A program made the position numbers and the translations under genes. This document shows positions 16,401 to 23,868 of a stretch of 34,525 bases of DNA, in pieces. The DNA is from Phaeospirillum sp. (GTDB taxonomy: Bacteria > Pseudomonadota > Alphaproteobacteria > Rhodospirillales > Magnetospirillaceae), in the NCBI GenBank assembly GCA_030824585.1, contig JAVBXM010000256.1, positions 1 through 34,525 of the forward strand, written 5' to 3'. The notes under the pieces are model-generated. The model worked only from the letters and a program-made list of their open reading frames with translations. It was not told the origin of the DNA and ran no database searches. Numbering within the stretch: position 1 is the first letter of the stretch; each line of letters opens with the position of its first letter.

Positions 16401-16933
16401 TGCCGACGGGAATAGAGGCCCGAGATGCCCGCCGCCTCTTCCAGCAGGGAGCGGCGGTCGGCGGGCTTGGCGTTGATCAGTTGGCCGACCTTGCCCTGGC
16501 TGACCAGCCCCGACGAGCGCGCCCCCGTCGCCGCGTCGGCGAACAGCAACTGAACGTCGCGGGCCCGGGTATCGGCGCCGTTGATGCGGTAATTGGAACC
16601 GTTGCCCCGCTCGATGCGGCGCGTGACCTCGATCTCGTCGCGGTCGAACTGGGGCGGCGCGGTGCGTGCCGCATTGTCCAGGCCCAGCAGCACCTCGGCC
16701 ACGTTGCGGGCCGGGCGGCCCGAGGTGCCGCCGAAGATGACGTCGTCCATCTCGCCGCCGCGCATCTGGCGCGCCGAGGTCTCGCCCATCACCCAGCGCA
16801 GCGCCTCGATGAGATTGGACTTGCCGCAGCCGTTGGGGCCGACCACGCCGGTCATGCCGGGCTCGATCAGGAGCTCCGCCGGATCGACGAAGGACTTGAA
16901 GCCCGACAGACGCAGCTTGGTGAACTGGATCAC
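13466..16933 (-). CDS. smc: Chromosome segregation protein SMC
   Basis: A 1155-aa condensin ATPase that, with ScpA and ScpB encoded elsewhere, extrudes DNA loops and aligns chromosome arms. Walker A GPNGCGKS lies at residues 32-39; the C-terminal half-site has the signature LSGGEQAL (about 1050) and Walker B VLDEVDAPLDDANV (about 1077). Between lie two long Ala/Glu/Arg coiled-coil arms and a hinge (about 480-640, with TPEGDLWRWDGYVARSG). Length is right for alphaproteobacteria. It starts at GTG with GAGAGGGG 7 bases upstream. The high Ala/Arg content creates long antisense open frames that are not genes. Confidence 0.97.
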   Translation of the reverse strand: MIQFTKLRLSGFKSFVDPAELLIEPGMTGVVGPNGCGKSNLIEALRWVMGETSARQMRGGEMDDVIFGGTSGRPARNVAEVLLGLDNAARTAPPQFDRDEIEVTRRIERGNGSNYRINGADTRARDVQLLFADAATGARSSGLVSQGKVGQLINAKPADRRSLLEEAAGISGLYSRRHEAELRLKNAELNLSRLDDVLATLDEQLKSLQKQAKQANRYRTLSEQIRRVEAQVLYLGWLEALITVDSARAAFREAEMKVEEATGHAAAASAFQAETAAGLPDLRRADAEAAAALQKAMAEREQLEAEEGRLAELRRDLERRLDQAGADLQREQARAADAAGALTRLEEERALLAEAGEGEAEAKLLAEQAVDLAAEAVVTVEQELSALMEEVAAADAERAAALRRLSENETRLARLAERLALAERQKAEIEGESIDRSDLTALEMELEETLEFLEESREQAETADRRRVEALAARESARDAFQAANAARSRLQAEADGLRQVLAQGKAGDHRPVLDDVSARTGFEPALAAALGEDLSAPLDASAPLHWEDLGPLDHPPSLPEGAEPLARVVAAPAQLARRLAQVGVVKDAASGERLRPQLAVGQRLVTPEGDLWRWDGYVARSGAPSPMALRLAQRNRLRELEASLDDAAIGVEEAEEKVETATREVDGAAEAERRAKDAVKQAEAEAAKARDSHAKLSQRFAAFETRMAAATQAWNDASADHAQAEAELAEARDAVAAFPESSDGRDKVNMLRATLAERRSTLVEARSHLDGVAREGAERRRRLDALDGDARSWRSRAEAAKAHVEELAERREEIALEIERLASLPDTIARRRAELFERLESAEAARKAAADTLIAAEQRLGEADRRMREAEALLASTREERIRREAAVSAADQACRAVAVRIGERLDMTPEQLREVAGLVEEERPDPEELSRKLDRLSRERDNMGPVNLRAEQEVEELTARMDGMVAEKNDLLAAIAKLRHAIGDLNREGRERLLASFQAVDQHFRDLFVKLFGGGRAHLALTESADPLEAGLEIMASPPGKRLQQLSLLSGGEQALTALALLFAVFMTNPAPICVLDEVDAPLDDANVDRFCSLVEGIAGVTRTRFLIVTHHRMTMARMDRLYGVTMAERGVSQLVSVDLAQAEALRDKLAPT

Positions 16934-17103
16934 CCGTGACCCCTCTCTGGGTGAATGGCGGAACGATGTGGCGACGTGGCTTGTCGCCGCCCCTCAGGCG
17001 CCGGGCGGGGCGCCCGGGGCGCCCCTTGGCTTCCGCGGCGCAAGCCGCGCGGCGCCTTGCGCCTAGTCCATATCATGATGAGTGACACTCACCATGACAT
17101 GGG
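16934..17103. other. Palindrome-rich gap between dsbA and smc
   Basis: No gene. Three inverted repeats are packed here: GGGGCGCC-CGG-GGCGCCCC in 17008-17026; GCGGC-GCAA-GCCGC just after it; and a near-palindrome at 17074-17096 whose core TGAGTGACACTCA is perfect and whose outer CATG arms also match (10 of 11 pairs). The first two may serve as an end structure for dsbA; the last looks like a protein-binding operator, possibly for smc. Confidence 0.55.
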
Positions 17104-17706
17104 CTACTTGGACGCGGCCTTCAGCGCCTTGTCCAGCTCGTCGTAGGGAATGGCGCCGGGGATCAGCTTGCCGGCGACGATCAGGGTGGGGGTGCTTTCC
17201 ACGCCCAGCTTCTCGTTGCCTTCCTTGGCGCGCTCGTTGATGGCGTTGGCCAGGTCCTGGCGCTTCAGGCAGTCGTCCACCTTGTCCTCGCCCATGCCCG
17301 CCAGCTTGGCCAGCTTCTTCAGCTCGACCAGCGGGTTTTGCGAGTTCATCCACTTCTCCTGCTGCTCCATGATCAGGGCCAGCAGGCCGAAATAGCGCTC
17401 GGGTCCGGCGCAATGGGCGATCATCGAGGCGCCCACCGACAGGCCGCGCGGCCCCGTCGGGAAATCGCGGAAGATCAGCTTGGCCTTGCCGCTCTCGATC
17501 CACTCGCTCTTGAACTTGGGGAGCGTGCTCTTGTGGAAGGTGGCGCAATGCGGGCAGGTGGTCGAGGCGTATTCGATCACCGTGATGGGGGCGTCGGGCT
17601 TACCCAGGACCTGGTCGATGGGATAGCTGAGATCGGCGGCGACGGCGGTCTGGGTCACCAGGAACAGTGCGGCGACGGCACCGAGCAGACGAATGAGCGG
17701 CTTCAC
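17104..17706 (-). CDS. DsbA-family periplasmic thiol oxidoreductase
   Basis: A 200-aa exported thioredoxin-fold protein. A signal peptide (about residues 1-23, ending AVA-A) precedes a thioredoxin core with active site TTCPHCATFH (Cys51-Pro-His-Cys54), an inserted helical domain, and the cis-Pro loop GVESTPTLIVAG. CPHC is the same dipeptide as E. coli DsbA, implying a strongly oxidising enzyme, but the overall layout (FRDFPTGPRG, ISYDELD-like end) is nearer to the BdbD/Com1-type family. Two further Cys (IAHCAGPE and VDDCLKRQ) may form a structural pair. It starts at GTG with GGAGGGA 8 bases upstream. Confidence 0.9.
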   Translation of the reverse strand: MKPLIRLLGAVAALFLVTQTAVAADLSYPIDQVLGKPDAPITVIEYASTTCPHCATFHKSTLPKFKSEWIESGKAKLIFRDFPTGPRGLSVGASMIAHCAGPERYFGLLALIMEQQEKWMNSQNPLVELKKLAKLAGMGEDKVDDCLKRQDLANAINERAKEGNEKLGVESTPTLIVAGKLIPGAIPYDELDKALKAASK

Positions 17707-17734
17707 CTTGAGGTCCCTCCGGGAAACGAAAATC

Positions 17735-17764
17735 CGGGCGGGATATTAGGAGGTGAACCGCCCG
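17735..17764 (-). terminator. Possible terminator after the 63-aa membrane protein
   Basis: CGGGCGG and CCGCCCG pair over 7 bp around a 16-base loop; on the minus strand the tail is GATTTTCGTTT. It separates the small membrane gene from dsbA, though dsbA's leader is only some 30 bases beyond. Confidence 0.45.
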
Positions 17765-17782
17765 CGCACAAGGCGTAGGGAT

Positions 17783-17974
17783 TCAGTAGGACGTCGGGGA
17801 GGGCGGGGCGGCCTGGAGAGGCGGCGTCACGGCCGGCGCTTCCGGCTGGTCGGGAACGTGGCCCCACAGGAACAGGATGACCATCAGCACCGCGACGACC
17901 GAGACGGTCGCCACGAAATAGCGGATCAGCCCGTAATCGCGGGTCATCTCGGCGAGATCCTGAAACGCATTCAT
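17783..17974 (-). CDS. Small single-span membrane protein, unknown function
   Basis: A 63-aa protein: short charged N-terminus (MNAFQDLAEMTRDYG), one membrane helix (about residues 18-37, RYFVATVSVVAVLMVILFLW) and a Pro/Ala-rich tail to the C-terminus. AAGGG lies 8 bases before the ATG. It stands alone between dsbA and the DciA gene, with its own possible terminator. I do not recognise a family; the composition and ribosome site support a real gene. Confidence 0.65.
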   Translation of the reverse strand: MNAFQDLAEMTRDYGLIRYFVATVSVVAVLMVILFLWGHVPDQPEAPAVTPPLQAAPPSPTSY

Positions 17975-18042
17975 CGGGGCACCCTTCGCGGCGCTCGGTG
18001 TTCCGCCACAGTATATGGGAAGCCCTTAGGATTTGGTTAGTC

Positions 18043-18561
18043 CTATCGTCCGGCCAGGCGGCGGCCCAGGCGCTCCAGCACCTCGCGCAGTTCCGGGTCC
18101 TCGACCTGGGCCAGCCGGTCGCCAGCCGGCAGCGGCGTGCCCGGCGGCGGCGCGGCGGGGAGCGCGGGCTTGGCGGCCCTGGCGGAGACTTCGGGCAGCG
18201 GGCCCTGGCGCAGTTTCAGGCGCGCCACCGCCTTCCAGCCGAAATAGCCGTTGATGCGCTCGAGGATCAGGGGTTCCAGGTGCTGCATTTCCAGGGCGAA
18301 GGCCCCGGAATCCACCTTGACCACCAAGGTGCCCTCGGTGCGTTCCTTGGGCGGGAACTTGATGCTGAGCGGCAGGGTGTGGCTGGACACCGCCGAGCCG
18401 ACGATGGCCGGCCAGTCCACCACCAGGGCGCCGCCGGCAAAGCCGTGGCGGCCGAAAACGGGGCGGGTCACCCGGTCGCTGGGCACGGCGATGGACACCA
18501 GCCCGTAGGTGCGGCGCTCGTCGCTGGGTTTGGTTTCTGGCTTGGTCTTGCGGTCGGCCAT
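18043..18561 (-). CDS. DciA-like DUF721 protein
   Basis: A 172-aa protein with the DUF721 fold at about residues 25-120: FAGGALVVDWPAIVGSAVSSHT, then LVVKVDSGAFALEMQHLEPLI and INGYFGWKAVARLKLRQ. DUF721 proteins include DciA, the ancestral bacterial loader of the DnaB replicative helicase in genomes that lack DnaC/DnaI. The C-terminal third is Pro/Ala-rich and ends in a basic helix (REVLERLGRRLAGR). It diverges from mutY with 45 bases between the starts, a common pairing in alphaproteobacteria. The family call is firm; the helicase-loading role is by homology. No clear ribosome site precedes the ATG. Confidence 0.82.
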   Translation of the reverse strand: MADRKTKPETKPSDERRTYGLVSIAVPSDRVTRPVFGRHGFAGGALVVDWPAIVGSAVSSHTLPLSIKFPPKERTEGTLVVKVDSGAFALEMQHLEPLILERINGYFGWKAVARLKLRQGPLPEVSARAAKPALPAAPPPGTPLPAGDRLAQVEDPELREVLERLGRRLAGR

Positions 18562-18606
18562 TCGCCAAGCATACCCCAGGGGCGGGATTTGCACTATGGT
18601 CGGGGC

Positions 18607-19662
18607 ATGCGTTCCGCCGACCTCGCCCCCACCCTGCTCGCCTGGTACGACCGCGACCGCCGCATCCTGCCGTGGCGCTTCGCCCCGGGCGCGGCCGCCG
18701 ACCCCTACCATGTCTGGCTGTCCGAGGTGATGCTGCAGCAGACCACCGTGGCGGCGGTGATTCCGTATTTCCTGGCCTTCACCAACCGCTGGCCCCGGGT
18801 CGGGGACCTGGCCGCCGCGCCGGTGGACGACGTGATGGCCGCCTGGGCCGGGCTGGGTTATTACGCCCGGGCGCGCAACCTGCACGCCTGCGCCAAGCTG
18901 GTGGCCGAGTGGCGCGGCGGGCGCTTTCCCGACGACGAAGCCGGCCTGCGGCAATTGCCGGGGGTCGGCGAGTACACCGCCGCCGCCATCGCCGCCATCG
19001 CCTTCGGCCGCCGGGCGGTGGTGGTGGACGGCAACGTGGAGCGGGTGATGGCCCGGCTGTTCGCGGTGACCGAACCGCTGCCCGCCGCCAAGCCGTGTCT
19101 CAAGGAACTGGCGGCCAGCCTCACTCCCGACAGCCGGTCCGGCGATTACGCCCAGGCGGTGATGGATCTGGGCGCCACCATCTGCACGCCCAAGGGGCCG
19201 GCCTGCGGCCTGTGCCCGTGGCGGCCCGCCTGCCGTGCCCAGGCCCAGGGGATCGCCGAGACCCTGCCGGCCAAGGTGGCGAAGGCCGAGCGCCCGACCC
19301 GGCGGGGAATGGCGTTCTGGCTGATCGCTCCCGACGGCTCGGTGCTGCTGCGCCGCCGCCCGCCCAAGGGTCTGCTGGGCGGCATGATGGAGTTTCCCTC
19401 CACCGAGTGGCGCGAGACGGCGTGGAGCCTGGACGAGGCCGTCGCGGCGTCGCCGCTGGCCCCCCGATCCTGGAAGCTGCTGCCCGGCCTGGTGAGCCAT
19501 ACCTTTACCCATTTCCATCTGGAACTGGTGGTGGCGGCCGGACGCACCCCTGCCCAGCCGGCGGTCCGTGGTGTATGGTGCCCGCTGGACCGGCTGGAGG
19601 AACAGGCGCTGCCCACCCTGATGCGCAAGGTGGCGCGGCATGCCCTGGCCAAGGCCTATTGA
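18607..19662 (+). CDS. mutY: Adenine DNA glycosylase
   Basis: Removes adenine mispaired with 8-oxoguanine in base-excision repair. 351 aa. The catalytic Glu40 is in WLSEVMLQQTT; the helix-hairpin-helix is LPGVGEYTAAAIAAIAFG; the catalytic Asp141 is in VVVDGNVERVMAR. The [4Fe-4S] ligands follow as C-x6-C-x2-C-x5-C (CTPKGPACGLCPWRPAC). The C-terminal third (about 235-345) is the NUDIX-like domain that reads 8-oxoG, with GLLGGMMEFPSTEW and FTHFHLEL. The ATG lies 45 bases from the divergent DciA gene, with GGGGC upstream. Confidence 0.97.
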   Translation: MRSADLAPTLLAWYDRDRRILPWRFAPGAAADPYHVWLSEVMLQQTTVAAVIPYFLAFTNRWPRVGDLAAAPVDDVMAAWAGLGYYARARNLHACAKLVAEWRGGRFPDDEAGLRQLPGVGEYTAAAIAAIAFGRRAVVVDGNVERVMARLFAVTEPLPAAKPCLKELAASLTPDSRSGDYAQAVMDLGATICTPKGPACGLCPWRPACRAQAQGIAETLPAKVAKAERPTRRGMAFWLIAPDGSVLLRRRPPKGLLGGMMEFPSTEWRETAWSLDEAVAASPLAPRSWKLLPGLVSHTFTHFHLELVVAAGRTPAQPAVRGVWCPLDRLEEQALPTLMRKVARHALAKAY

Positions 19663-19678
19663 ATCGGATGGAGAGATG

Positions 19679-20305
19679 ATGCGCCCGTTCGCCCTGCTTG
19701 CCGCCCTGTCGCTGGCCGTGGCCACCCTTCCCGCATCGGCCCAGATGCGCCAGCAGGGCCGCCCGGCCCAGGAGCCCCAGGCCTCCCGGAGCGGCGAACT
19801 GACCGAGCGGCTGCTGCTGGTTCCGCCGGCCGGCTGGCAGGAGGCCGGCACCTCCCGCGGGCAGAATGCGCTGACCACCCATCTGTTTCCGGCCGGCCAG
19901 AATGCCGAGAAGTGGAACGAGATGCTGTCCATCCAGGTGATGGGCGATGCCCGCGCCGACGCGCGCGAGCACATCCAGCGGATCGTCGAGGCCAGCCGCA
20001 CCAGTTGCGAGGCCTCGGGTCCCAGCCCGGTGACCGAGGGCATGGCCAACGGCTATCCCGTCTCCACCCTGACGGTGACCTGCACCAAGGGCCGCCAGAG
20101 CGGCCTGGGCGGATTGGTGGCGGTCAAGGCCATCCGGGGCGCCCAGGCCCTTTACGTGGTCCAGCGCATCTGGCGCGGCCAGCCCTTCGAGCGCAATTCC
20201 GCCGCGCCGGTCTCGCCCGAGATGCTGAAGGAATGGTCCGAATTCCTGCGCGGCGTGGCCGTCTGCGACGAGGCCGATCCGCAGAAGCATCCCTGTCCGA
20301 AGTGA
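19679..20305 (+). CDS. Secreted protein of unknown function
   Basis: A 208-aa protein with a clear Sec signal peptide (RPFALLAALSLAVATLPASA, cleavage near residue 22). The mature part starts with a low-complexity Gln/Arg/Pro stretch, then a globular region with three or four Cys (TSCEASG, LTVTCTKG, VAVCDEAD, KHPCPK) that could form disulfides in the periplasm. Two adjacent ATGs (19676, 19679) follow GGAGAG; I prefer the second. It begins 16 bases after mutY and may be cotranscribed with it. I recognise no family. Confidence 0.7.
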   Translation: MRPFALLAALSLAVATLPASAQMRQQGRPAQEPQASRSGELTERLLLVPPAGWQEAGTSRGQNALTTHLFPAGQNAEKWNEMLSIQVMGDARADAREHIQRIVEASRTSCEASGPSPVTEGMANGYPVSTLTVTCTKGRQSGLGGLVAVKAIRGAQALYVVQRIWRGQPFERNSAAPVSPEMLKEWSEFLRGVAVCDEADPQKHPCPK

Positions 20306-20319
20306 TGGAAAGCCCCCCT

Positions 20320-20359
20320 CCCGTCTCCTCCCCCCGGCAAGCCGGGGGGAGGAGACGGG
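20320..20359. terminator. 40-base perfect inverted repeat between convergent genes
   Basis: CCCGTCTCCTCCCCCCGGC and its exact complement GCCGGGGGGAGGAGACGGG (19 bp) flank two bases, AA. Just after it, 20369-20392 holds an imperfect version in the opposite sense (CCTCCCCGGC-TT-GCCGGGGGAGG). The site lies between two convergent genes, so it can act as a bidirectional terminator, but its length and paired copies also suit a dispersed palindromic repeat. Confidence 0.7.
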
Positions 20360-20406
20360 AAAGAAACGCCCTCCCCGGCTTGCCGGGGGAGGACTGGGGA
20401 GGGGCC

Positions 20407-20726
20407 TTATTTACAGACGGTGATGCCCGGCCCGGCCTCGGCGCAGATGAGCTTGCGGTTGCCGAACCGGGCCACCGACAGGCCGTCCATCTTCTGGATG
20501 ATCAGTTTCTGCTCGCCGATCAGGCCCAGCATGTTGCCCTGGGCGTCCCGGGTGATGGCCATGGGCCGCCCGGCCAGCCTGGAATAGGTCAAGCCCTCGC
20601 CGCCCTTGAGGATCACCGTCTCGCCGGCATCGGTGCACGACAGGGTCTCGCCCTGGGTGATGCAGACGCCCGCCTGGGCGGCCCAGGGCAGCATAAGCGC
20701 CACCAGCAGGGCGGCGCCTCTCGGCA

Positions 20727-20727
<1 letters not shown>
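20407..20727 (-). CDS. Small exported protein coupled to ccrM
   Basis: A 106-aa protein with an N-terminal signal peptide (MPRGAALLVALMLPWAAQA, cleavage near residue 19). The mature part has two Cys near its start (VCITQGETLSC) and two at the end (LICAEAGPGITVC), likely disulfides, and short beta-prone segments with RLAGRPMAITRDAQGNMLGL. Its ATG shares the A of the ccrM stop (TGATG), so it should be translated by reinitiation after ccrM. I recognise no family and see no reason from sequence for an exported protein to be tied to a DNA methyltransferase. Confidence 0.75.
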
Positions 20728-21914
<1,187 letters not shown>

Positions 21915-21916
21915 GG

Positions 21917-22522
21917 TTAGAACAGCACATGTTGGGCCACCGGGGCGAAGGAGCGGCGGTGATGGGGGGTGGGGCCGAGGCGTTTCAGGGCCTCCAGATG
22001 CTCCGCCGTGCCGTATCCGGCGTTCCTCTCCCAGCCGAATTCCGGGTGGGCGCGGGCCAGTTCGGCCATCAGGGCGTCGCGCCTGACCTTGGCGACCACC
22101 GAGGCGGCGGCGATAGACAATGAGATGCCGTCGCCCCCCACCACGCAGCGGATGGGGCAGGGCAGTTTCGGCGGGCGGTTGCCGTCCACCAGGGCGTGGG
22201 AGCACTTCCGCCCCAGGGCGTCGTAGGCGCGGCGCATGGCCAGGAAGGTGGCCTGCAGGATGTTGAGGCGGTCGATTTCCTCCACCGAGGCCTCGCCGAA
22301 GCCGATGGTGGCGGTGGCGGGCACCAGTTCGGCCAGTTCCTCGCGGTTGCGCTTGGACAGCTTCTTGGAATCGTCCAGCCTGTCCAGCAGGGCTTTGGGC
22401 AGGCGGGCGGAGTCCAAGATCACCGCGGCGGCCACCACCGGCCCGGCCAGCGGACCGCGCCCCACCTCGTCGATGCCGCAGACCGTGCCGCCGATCTCAG
22501 ATTCCAGAGCCAGGTCCGGCAT
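21917..22522 (-). CDS. rnhB: Ribonuclease HII
   Basis: Cuts the RNA strand of RNA-DNA hybrids and starts ribonucleotide removal from DNA. About 201 aa. The metal-binding residues are visible in [15 protein letters not shown] (Asp-Glu with the RNase HII-specific GRG), HALVDGN (Asp) and the [14 protein letters not shown] block (final Asp). [20 protein letters not shown] closes the family signature. I favour the ATG at 22522, 10 bases after GGAGG; the ATG at 22531 is immediately adjacent to the same sequence. It overlaps the end of the antiporter gene by about 26 bases. Confidence 0.96.
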   Translation of the reverse strand: MPDLALESEIGGTVCGIDEVGRGPLAGPVVAAAVILDSARLPKALLDRLDDSKKLSKRNREELAELVPATATIGFGEASVEEIDRLNILQATFLAMRRAYDALGRKCSHALVDGNRPPKLPCPIRCVVGGDGISLSIAAASVVAKVRRDALMAELARAHPEFGWERNAGYGTAEHLEALKRLGPTPHHRRSFAPVAQHVLF

Positions 22523-23801
22523 TGGTGTCATCCCTCCAGGAGCCGCGATGGGCCAGCATTCTCGCCCGCCGCGCGGTGCGGGCCACGGCGCGGGCCTCGT
22601 CGCCGTAGAGCCGCGACACCAGGTCGCGGAACGAATGAACGTGCACCGCCGCCACCCGGTGCATGCGGCGCATGGTGAACAGCCAGAACGGCGACAGCAC
22701 CAGCGACAGCACGGTGACGGCCACCACCAGCTTGGTCTCCTGGGCGCTGATCAGCTTGACCGCCTTGCCGGTCTCGGCCAGCAGGAACGAGAACTCGCCG
22801 ATCTGGGCCAGGGCGACGCCGGCCAGGAAGGCGCTGGGCCAGTCCTGGCGCGCCAGCCGCAACGCCGCGACGTTGAGCGCCGTCTTGAACAGGGTGACCA
22901 TGGCCAGCAGGGTCAGCACGGTCCACAGGTTCTTCCAGATGAACTTGAAATCGAGCAGCAGTCCGATGGACAGGAAGAACACCATCAGCAGCACGCTGCC
23001 GATGGGCTGGGCGCGCTTGAGCAGGACGTCGCGCTGGGCGGAATTCCCTAGAACCACGCCGCCCAGGAAGGCGCCATAGGCCGGCGACAGGTCCAGCACG
23101 CCGGAGACGGCGGCCGTACCGAAGCACCAGGCCAGGGTCGACAGGGTGGCGAGGTCGGAATCCTTGGCGAGCCGCGCGGTCAGCGGCAGGTCGACGCGGC
23201 GCTTGGACATCCACCAGAACAGCAGCGCCAGGAACATCACCGACAGGACCACGCGGGCCATGTCGGCGGGCAGCAGCGCCTTGGTCTGAAAGGATTCCAG
23301 CACCAGCATCATGGGCACCACCGCCATGTCCTGGGCGATCAGGATGCCGAGCGTGGTGCGTCCCACCGGGGTGTCCAGTTCGCCCGAACCCTCCAGCACC
23401 TTGATCACCACGGCGGTGGACGAGATGGCCACGGCGCAGCCCAGCACCACCGACAGGCCCAGGCTCCAGCCCAGCAGGTGGCGCAGCAGCAGCGCGGTGC
23501 CCACGCTGCCGGCGATCTGCAGGGCGGTGGTGAACACCGCCATCTTCCACACTCCGAGGAAGCGCGAGATGTCCAGCTTCATGCCGATGACGAACAGCAG
23601 CATCAGCACGCCGAACTCGGCCAGGGTGGCGACGGCGTCGCGGTTGCTGACCAGTCCGAAGCCGCTGGGCCCCAGCACCACGCCGGCCAGGATGTAGCCG
23701 ACGATGGCCGGCTGCTTCAGGCGCGTCATCAGCCCGCCGCACAGCACGGCGGCCAGGGCGACGATGGCGGCGTAGGTCAGTTCGGGATGATGCAGGTCCA
23801 T
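22497..23801 (-). CDS. Kef-type monovalent cation:proton antiporter (CPA2)
   Basis: A 434-aa membrane protein with about 12 helices of the Na+/H+ exchanger fold. Marks of the Kef/CPA2 family are [42 protein letters not shown] and [16 protein letters not shown]. KefB and KefC of E. coli carry a C-terminal NAD-binding RCK domain; this protein instead ends after the last helix with a short basic tail (about residues 390-434), so it is a shorter form, perhaps gated by a separate partner or ungated. Likely role: K+ or Na+ export against protons for pH and osmotic balance. It overlaps rnhB. Confidence 0.92.
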   Translation of the reverse strand: MDLHHPELTYAAIVALAAVLCGGLMTRLKQPAIVGYILAGVVLGPSGFGLVSNRDAVATLAEFGVLMLLFVIGMKLDISRFLGVWKMAVFTTALQIAGSVGTALLLRHLLGWSLGLSVVLGCAVAISSTAVVIKVLEGSGELDTPVGRTTLGILIAQDMAVVPMMLVLESFQTKALLPADMARVVLSVMFLALLFWWMSKRRVDLPLTARLAKDSDLATLSTLAWCFGTAAVSGVLDLSPAYGAFLGGVVLGNSAQRDVLLKRAQPIGSVLLMVFFLSIGLLLDFKFIWKNLWTVLTLLAMVTLFKTALNVAALRLARQDWPSAFLAGVALAQIGEFSFLLAETGKAVKLISAQETKLVVAVTVLSLVLSPFWLFTMRRMHRVAAVHVHSFRDLVSRLYGDEARAVARTARRARMLAHRGSWRDDTNAGPGSGI

Positions 23802-23868
23802 GGGCGCGGTCTTATCATGTTCGGCCGCTCGGGTCTAAAGGCAGCTTGTGGCGGGAAGATGGCGCCGT

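Noticed and set aside
14627-16939. A 770-codon plus-strand open frame over smc
   Set aside because: It is antisense to an intact smc, is dominated by Gly/Leu/Gln from reversed coiled-coil codons and has no recognisable domain.
18043-20049. A 668-codon minus-strand open frame running from the DciA gene across mutY
   Set aside because: Only the last 172 codons (from the ATG at 18561) match a family; the rest is antisense to mutY, which has all its catalytic residues on the plus strand. GC-rich DNA keeps antisense frames open.
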